A stretch of DNA of 64,000 nucleotides, from contig JAKZAN010000004.1 in assembly GCA_023053545.1 (NCBI GenBank), positions 10,540,001 through 10,604,000 on the forward strand, given 5' to 3'. Of the stretch, positions 60,488-64,000 are shown in pieces. The notes beneath the pieces were generated by a model, which did not search any database, was not told the DNA's origin, and saw only the letters and a program-made list of their open reading frames with translations. The position numbers and the translations under genes were made by a program. Numbering within the stretch: position 1 is the stretch's first letter; the number at the start of each line of letters is the position of its first letter. This stretch comes from Lepidurus packardi (lineage: Eukaryota > Arthropoda > Branchiopoda > Notostraca > Triopsidae).

Positions 60488-60889
60488 TGTACGTCAACGG
60501 CGCAGTTTAGGAATTGTGGAATTAAATTAGCTTATTTATGTTGTTTATCTATGATAAGGGTGGTAGATTCTAAGTTTCGACACCTGACCTGAGACTAGTT
60601 GGAACTAGTGAAGTTTGTAATGTGGATTGAGCAAAAGGATTGAATTGCATTAATTGCCCACCCAAACCGGAGTAACACTACAAGGCCGGCCTGGCCCAGT
60701 TTGGTTTCCTGCGTTACCATTTTATTTACCTTTTTTTTCACAGAAAAATTGTATTGTATTTGTGAGCTTATAATAAAATTTACTTGAAAGCAGACACATG
60801 GCCTTCTTTTATTATTGTTTTAAAAGTTTTGACTCGTTAACCAAAATTAAGTACGAATGTTTTATTACATTTTAAAGCGAACAGGGGAG

Positions 60890-60931
60890 TTGATGGGAAC
60901 AGGGAAAGGGGCGAGGCTCTCAATTTCTGAA
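60890..60931. repeat. Direct repeat, left copy
   Basis: GGGAACAGGGAAAGGGGCGA followed by GGCTCTCAATTT, found again at 61330-61362 in the same orientation. Confidence 0.85.
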
Positions 60932-61112
60932 GGTGTTGCGTACAGAGAAATACAATGTAATAATGCAAACTTCTAGAGAATACAAGACATGGCTGTAGAC
61001 AAACCATCGTAGTTTTATAAATCGTACAAAAGAGGAATGCTATCGATGTACACCATACACCAGTTTTGTCCGTCTGTTGTACTTATAGAAGTTTTAGCGG
61101 TCCCTATCTATA

Positions 61113-61186
61113 AGCTAATGACCGAGTGAATAAGGCGTAAGCCTTGAGAACGATAGGTTCTCAGTTCGAAACCCGGTCGTGGCACT
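61113..61186 (+). repeat. tRNA-derived (SINE-like) fragment
   Basis: Contains an A-box-like TGACCGAGTGAATAAGGCG and a B-box-like AGTTCGAAACC at spacing expected for a type II (Leu/Ser-like) tRNA, ending GGTCGTGGCA. The T-stem and acceptor stem do not pair, so this is not a functional tRNA; a tRNA-derived SINE head is more likely. Confidence 0.5.
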
Positions 61187-61322
61187 TTATTTCGTCGAAA
61201 AAACGAAATATTGCATGGCTTCGTTTCCCTATACCCATACTTCCCGGCAAGGTTTCTATACCCATATTCGAAATTGTGATGCTTCGGCATGGCTTGAATA
61301 TCGGGGATAGAAAACCGAGCAG

Positions 61323-61364
61323 GAGAGTTGGGAACAGGGAAAGGGGCGAGGCTCTCAATTTTTG
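61323..61364. repeat. Direct repeat, right copy
   Basis: Second copy of the ~35-40-nt motif seen at 60890-60931, including GAGTTG(AT)GGGAACAGGG and GGCGAGGCTCTCAATTT. The two copies enclose the tRNA-like fragment. Confidence 0.85.
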
Positions 61365-62532
61365 ACGATTTTTGAAGGGGACCCCCTTGATACAACATTA
61401 TTCCTTATGGAGAAAAGCCCAGAAAAAGCTTCTCCAGCTTGAAAAGGAGCCACGCCCACTTTTTGCCAAATCCACCAATAGGATTCGTCGTTTTTACCGA
61501 GGCCACGCCCCTTTTAGCGATTTTTGGGGAGAAATTTAAAAAAAATTCCCCCAAATATACAAAAAATAAAAAAAAAATTCCCAAAAATATCTACAAAATT
61601 CCTAAAAATTCCCAAAAATATCCGCAAAATTCCTAAAAATTCCCAAAAATTTCGTTTTTATTAAACAATTGGAAATCGTACAACAAAATGAGATTTTTGG
61701 TACTAGATTTGCCGGAAAGTTTCGTGTACATCAAAAAAGCAAATAAGGACGGGGGCATAGACATTTGAATAATCTTAGAATCCAATTTTTGGGGCTAACA
61801 AAGGTCACACATGAAATGGATCTGGAAAACGGAGCGCTAGAGCAATGTTTGGGAGGAACACGTGTTACAATAAGAGCAACAATTGTGAAAACCAGCTTCA
61901 CAATTCCATTGTATACTCAAAAACTGTACAATAATACACATAGTCGAACGCGAAATCTGCTTTGCTGAACATCGGGTTCCTTCCAATGTGTCAATTTTGC
62001 CTTGACGCACTCTACACCAGCTGCAGTAGGAAGGGATAATAATTGATGATTCACAGACAGAAGATCCATTGGTAAGTGATATCAGCAAGGAATCTTGTAG
62101 GTCGTTTCACAGTGCTCCTCTTTCTGTACATCCAAATCAGAAAGTCGTTAAACACCTACGGTAAACACATTAGGTCTGAAATTCATATAAACACATTTCT
62201 GATTATATATTACCAAAGGGTTTGGAGTAGCGACGGATTTGGCTCTTTTTTTGAAGTTCTTCCAGCGTTAAAAATGCGCAATCCATGAACTTAATCTTGA
62301 TCATCATTCAATCTTGGTAATATACACAAGTAGGACAATTCCATATAAGAATGACATGCACTTAAGCCTCTCAGGAGTTAATGTGATGTCGAGTTGAAGA
62401 AGTTTCTGCTCATTAGCTAACCACACGCAGATTCAAACATTCCTAAGCCATATTAATAATTACGTCATACAGAAGATGAACCGCGACGGATCTATTCTAC
62501 TAAACTATTAAATATGTTTTAAACAATCTTAC

Positions 62533-62690
62533 CTCAATCCCATACCCAACTGAGCCACGTGGCACGTCCCATGTGTACACTCAGCTTCATTTGCATAAGA
62601 GGATGGATCTCCTAAAATAATAAATTTTGCGAACTGGATCAGGCCGAAGATAACAAAGAATAATCCCAGAGGCATCTTATTTGGTCTCAT
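62533..62690 (-). CDS. Possible first exon of a small secreted protein
   Basis: From ATG 62690 (or 62675) the frame reads a strong signal peptide (MPLGLFFVIFGLIQF), then a short mature start with two cysteines (AECTHGTCHVAQLGMG), ending at a good donor (AG/GTAAGA at 62532). Partial: the next exon could not be fixed; one option (acceptor near 62492) adds ~18 residues and a stop. No family recognised. Confidence 0.35.
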
Positions 62691-62939
62691 AAAGCCTACA
62701 TTTAACAAACTCGTATGTTTTAAACGTAATAAAATATTCCAAACTTCTACACGCCCAATAGCGTTTGAAATAAACACCGCACTGAAAACACGCCTAAACT
62801 CCACAAGCGAAGCTAAATTAATGCTTACGAATCACAGGAATATTTTCGTAACTTTAAGTAGAGTAGGATATCAAAATTTACTTAAAAATCAACAAATATC
62901 ATAAAAGTGAATCGTGCCAACAGACTTGCATTGCCAGAT

Positions 62940-63010
62940 GCAGCTCGTTCGGCTGCGCGAACGAGACTGAGGCGAGGCGAGGCGAGGCAGCGAGGCCCAG
63001 CTGAGTGGAG
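62940..63010. repeat. GAGGC-rich low-complexity patch
   Basis: GGCGAGGCGAGGCGAGGC-type repeats in a short GC-rich island within A/T-rich sequence. Confidence 0.8.
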
Positions 63011-64000
63011 CGCCTCTGGCGGAGATTCCCATAGTCCAATTTTCGCGGTTATTTAAAAAATTACAAATAAAAATTACAAGTACAATGAAAAGGACATGTT
63101 TGGAAAGTAGAATTTAAGGGGAACATTTTGGGTACAACAAATAAGCACATAATGGATTCCGGGGGAAGGAAAAAGTCTAGTTTGCATGCTTTTATTATCT
63201 AATTTTGTGGAGCTAAGAAAGAACACAAACATCCCAACAGATTTGGAAAACTGAGCACCAGTGCATATATGTGCCTATAAATACAATAATATTGAAAAAA
63301 AACTCTTATTAAGGAGACTTTTTTGCATCTCTCAGATCGCTTAAACATGCCATAGAAGCAAAATAATCGTGAACTTTAAACACATTATTTACATGCAAAA
63401 CATGATAACAACCAAGAAACGTTAGTTATATATATAACAATACAAACCAGGGACAGCACAAAAGTATACCTAAAGATTTACTTTTAAGGCCACGGCATCC
63501 TGCAAGTAGTTGATACTTTTTGTCAGGAGATGGCCCTGGTGACACAACTATATCCTTAAAATCCTTCCCTTACTTTTACTGTCCTCTGCTCTCGACCTTG
63601 AGTTCAGCACAAGTTTTGCAGTTTCCTGCCTGACCGCTATCCCCTGAGTGGCAGCACAATTTCTTCTTACGATTTCATAAACTTTAAACAAGAAATGAAA
63701 AGAAACAGAAAGAGATAGTTCAAAAATATTTTTCTATAAGTATATTAAAAAAATACTTTACCCGCTGCTTAAGATTTTGATGAATGACTTATTTAAAATT
63801 GTCATAACTTGAACACTATGTAAAAATTAGTGAAACCGATACTAAAATTAAAAATCAGCAGGTTAAAGTAGATTTATACATGCGTGCAGTACTGTCACAA
63901 TGCAATTTCATTATATTGCATAATACGAAAAATTAAAATGAAAAATGACCTCGCTGTAGCGCCATAGTTCCAGTACACCACGTCCTTATGCATTGACACA
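63011..64000. other. Gene-less right edge
   Basis: A/T-rich; no exon, RNA gene or element recognised. Confidence 0.4.

Larger units (their letters stand above)
60488..62532. other. Repeat-rich, gene-poor right region
   Basis: No defensible gene. Contains a tRNA-like fragment with flanking direct repeats (separate entries) and a purine-rich AAAATTCC-type stretch at 61525-61660. A Cys-rich minus-strand frame near 61970-62080 (SSVCESS, SYCSWCRV) could be part of an unrecognised gene, but the exon boundaries cannot be fixed. Confidence 0.4.

Noticed and set aside
61113-61186. Functional tRNA gene
   Set aside because: A and B boxes are recognisable but the acceptor and T stems do not pair; treated as a SINE-like relic.

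Overview
The window is nuclear DNA of an animal. Genes are split by short GT-AG introns (most 45-700 nt), there is no operon organisation, and the protein set is metazoan. The mix (a long SAM-containing neurabin, a bee-venom-type group III phospholipase A2, a two-pore channel, pogo-type transposon remnants, TATCGATA promoter motifs) points to an ecdysozoan, most likely an arthropod. I cannot name the genus from sequence alone. Exon models were built by hand. Internal junctions were checked for GT-AG and for phase, and where a family was recognised, for continuity across conserved motifs.

Layout, left to right: mitochondrial aspartate aminotransferase (+, 909-3046); a small one-pass membrane protein (-, 3370-3810); a secreted phospholipase A2 with a long pro-region (-, 4607-6147); a gene-poor 7 kb with pogo-type transposon remnants and a GC-rich foldback element; neurabin/spinophilin (+, 13459-23781, 19 exons including a 21-nt microexon). 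Next come RidA (+, 24812-25468), SRP19 (-, 25650-26331) and EMG1/NEP1 (+, 26994-27984), then two neighbouring minus-strand genes that both end in a MYND zinc finger (28471-32104 and 33629-36477).

Further right: TBL2 (+, 38135-43231) with an intronless REXO1-type exonuclease nested in its second intron (38761-40470); a mitochondrial RPUSD4-like pseudouridine synthase (-, 43288-45036); an orphan gene bracketed by an inverted repeat (+, 45381-47308); phospholipase B-like (+, 47879-49900); a group III phospholipase A2 with two tandem catalytic cores (+, 50580-52911); two-pore channel TPC1 (-, 53371-56357); ribosomal protein eL6 (+, 56845-57834); FGGY carbohydrate kinase (-, 58013-60487); and a 3.5 kb repeat-rich right edge.

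The genes do not form one pathway. They are mostly housekeeping genes packed as convergent or divergent pairs: TBL2/RPUSD4-like stop codons are 56 nt apart, eL6/FGGY 178 nt, RidA/SRP19 181 nt, and divergent starts are a few hundred nt apart. A loose lysosomal and lipid theme (three phospholipases and TPC1) is probably coincidental. The items most worth a second look are the nested exonuclease, the tandem-core phospholipase A2, the neurabin microexon, the inverted repeat that copies the start of the orphan gene, and a regularly spaced short motif in the pseudouridine synthase.
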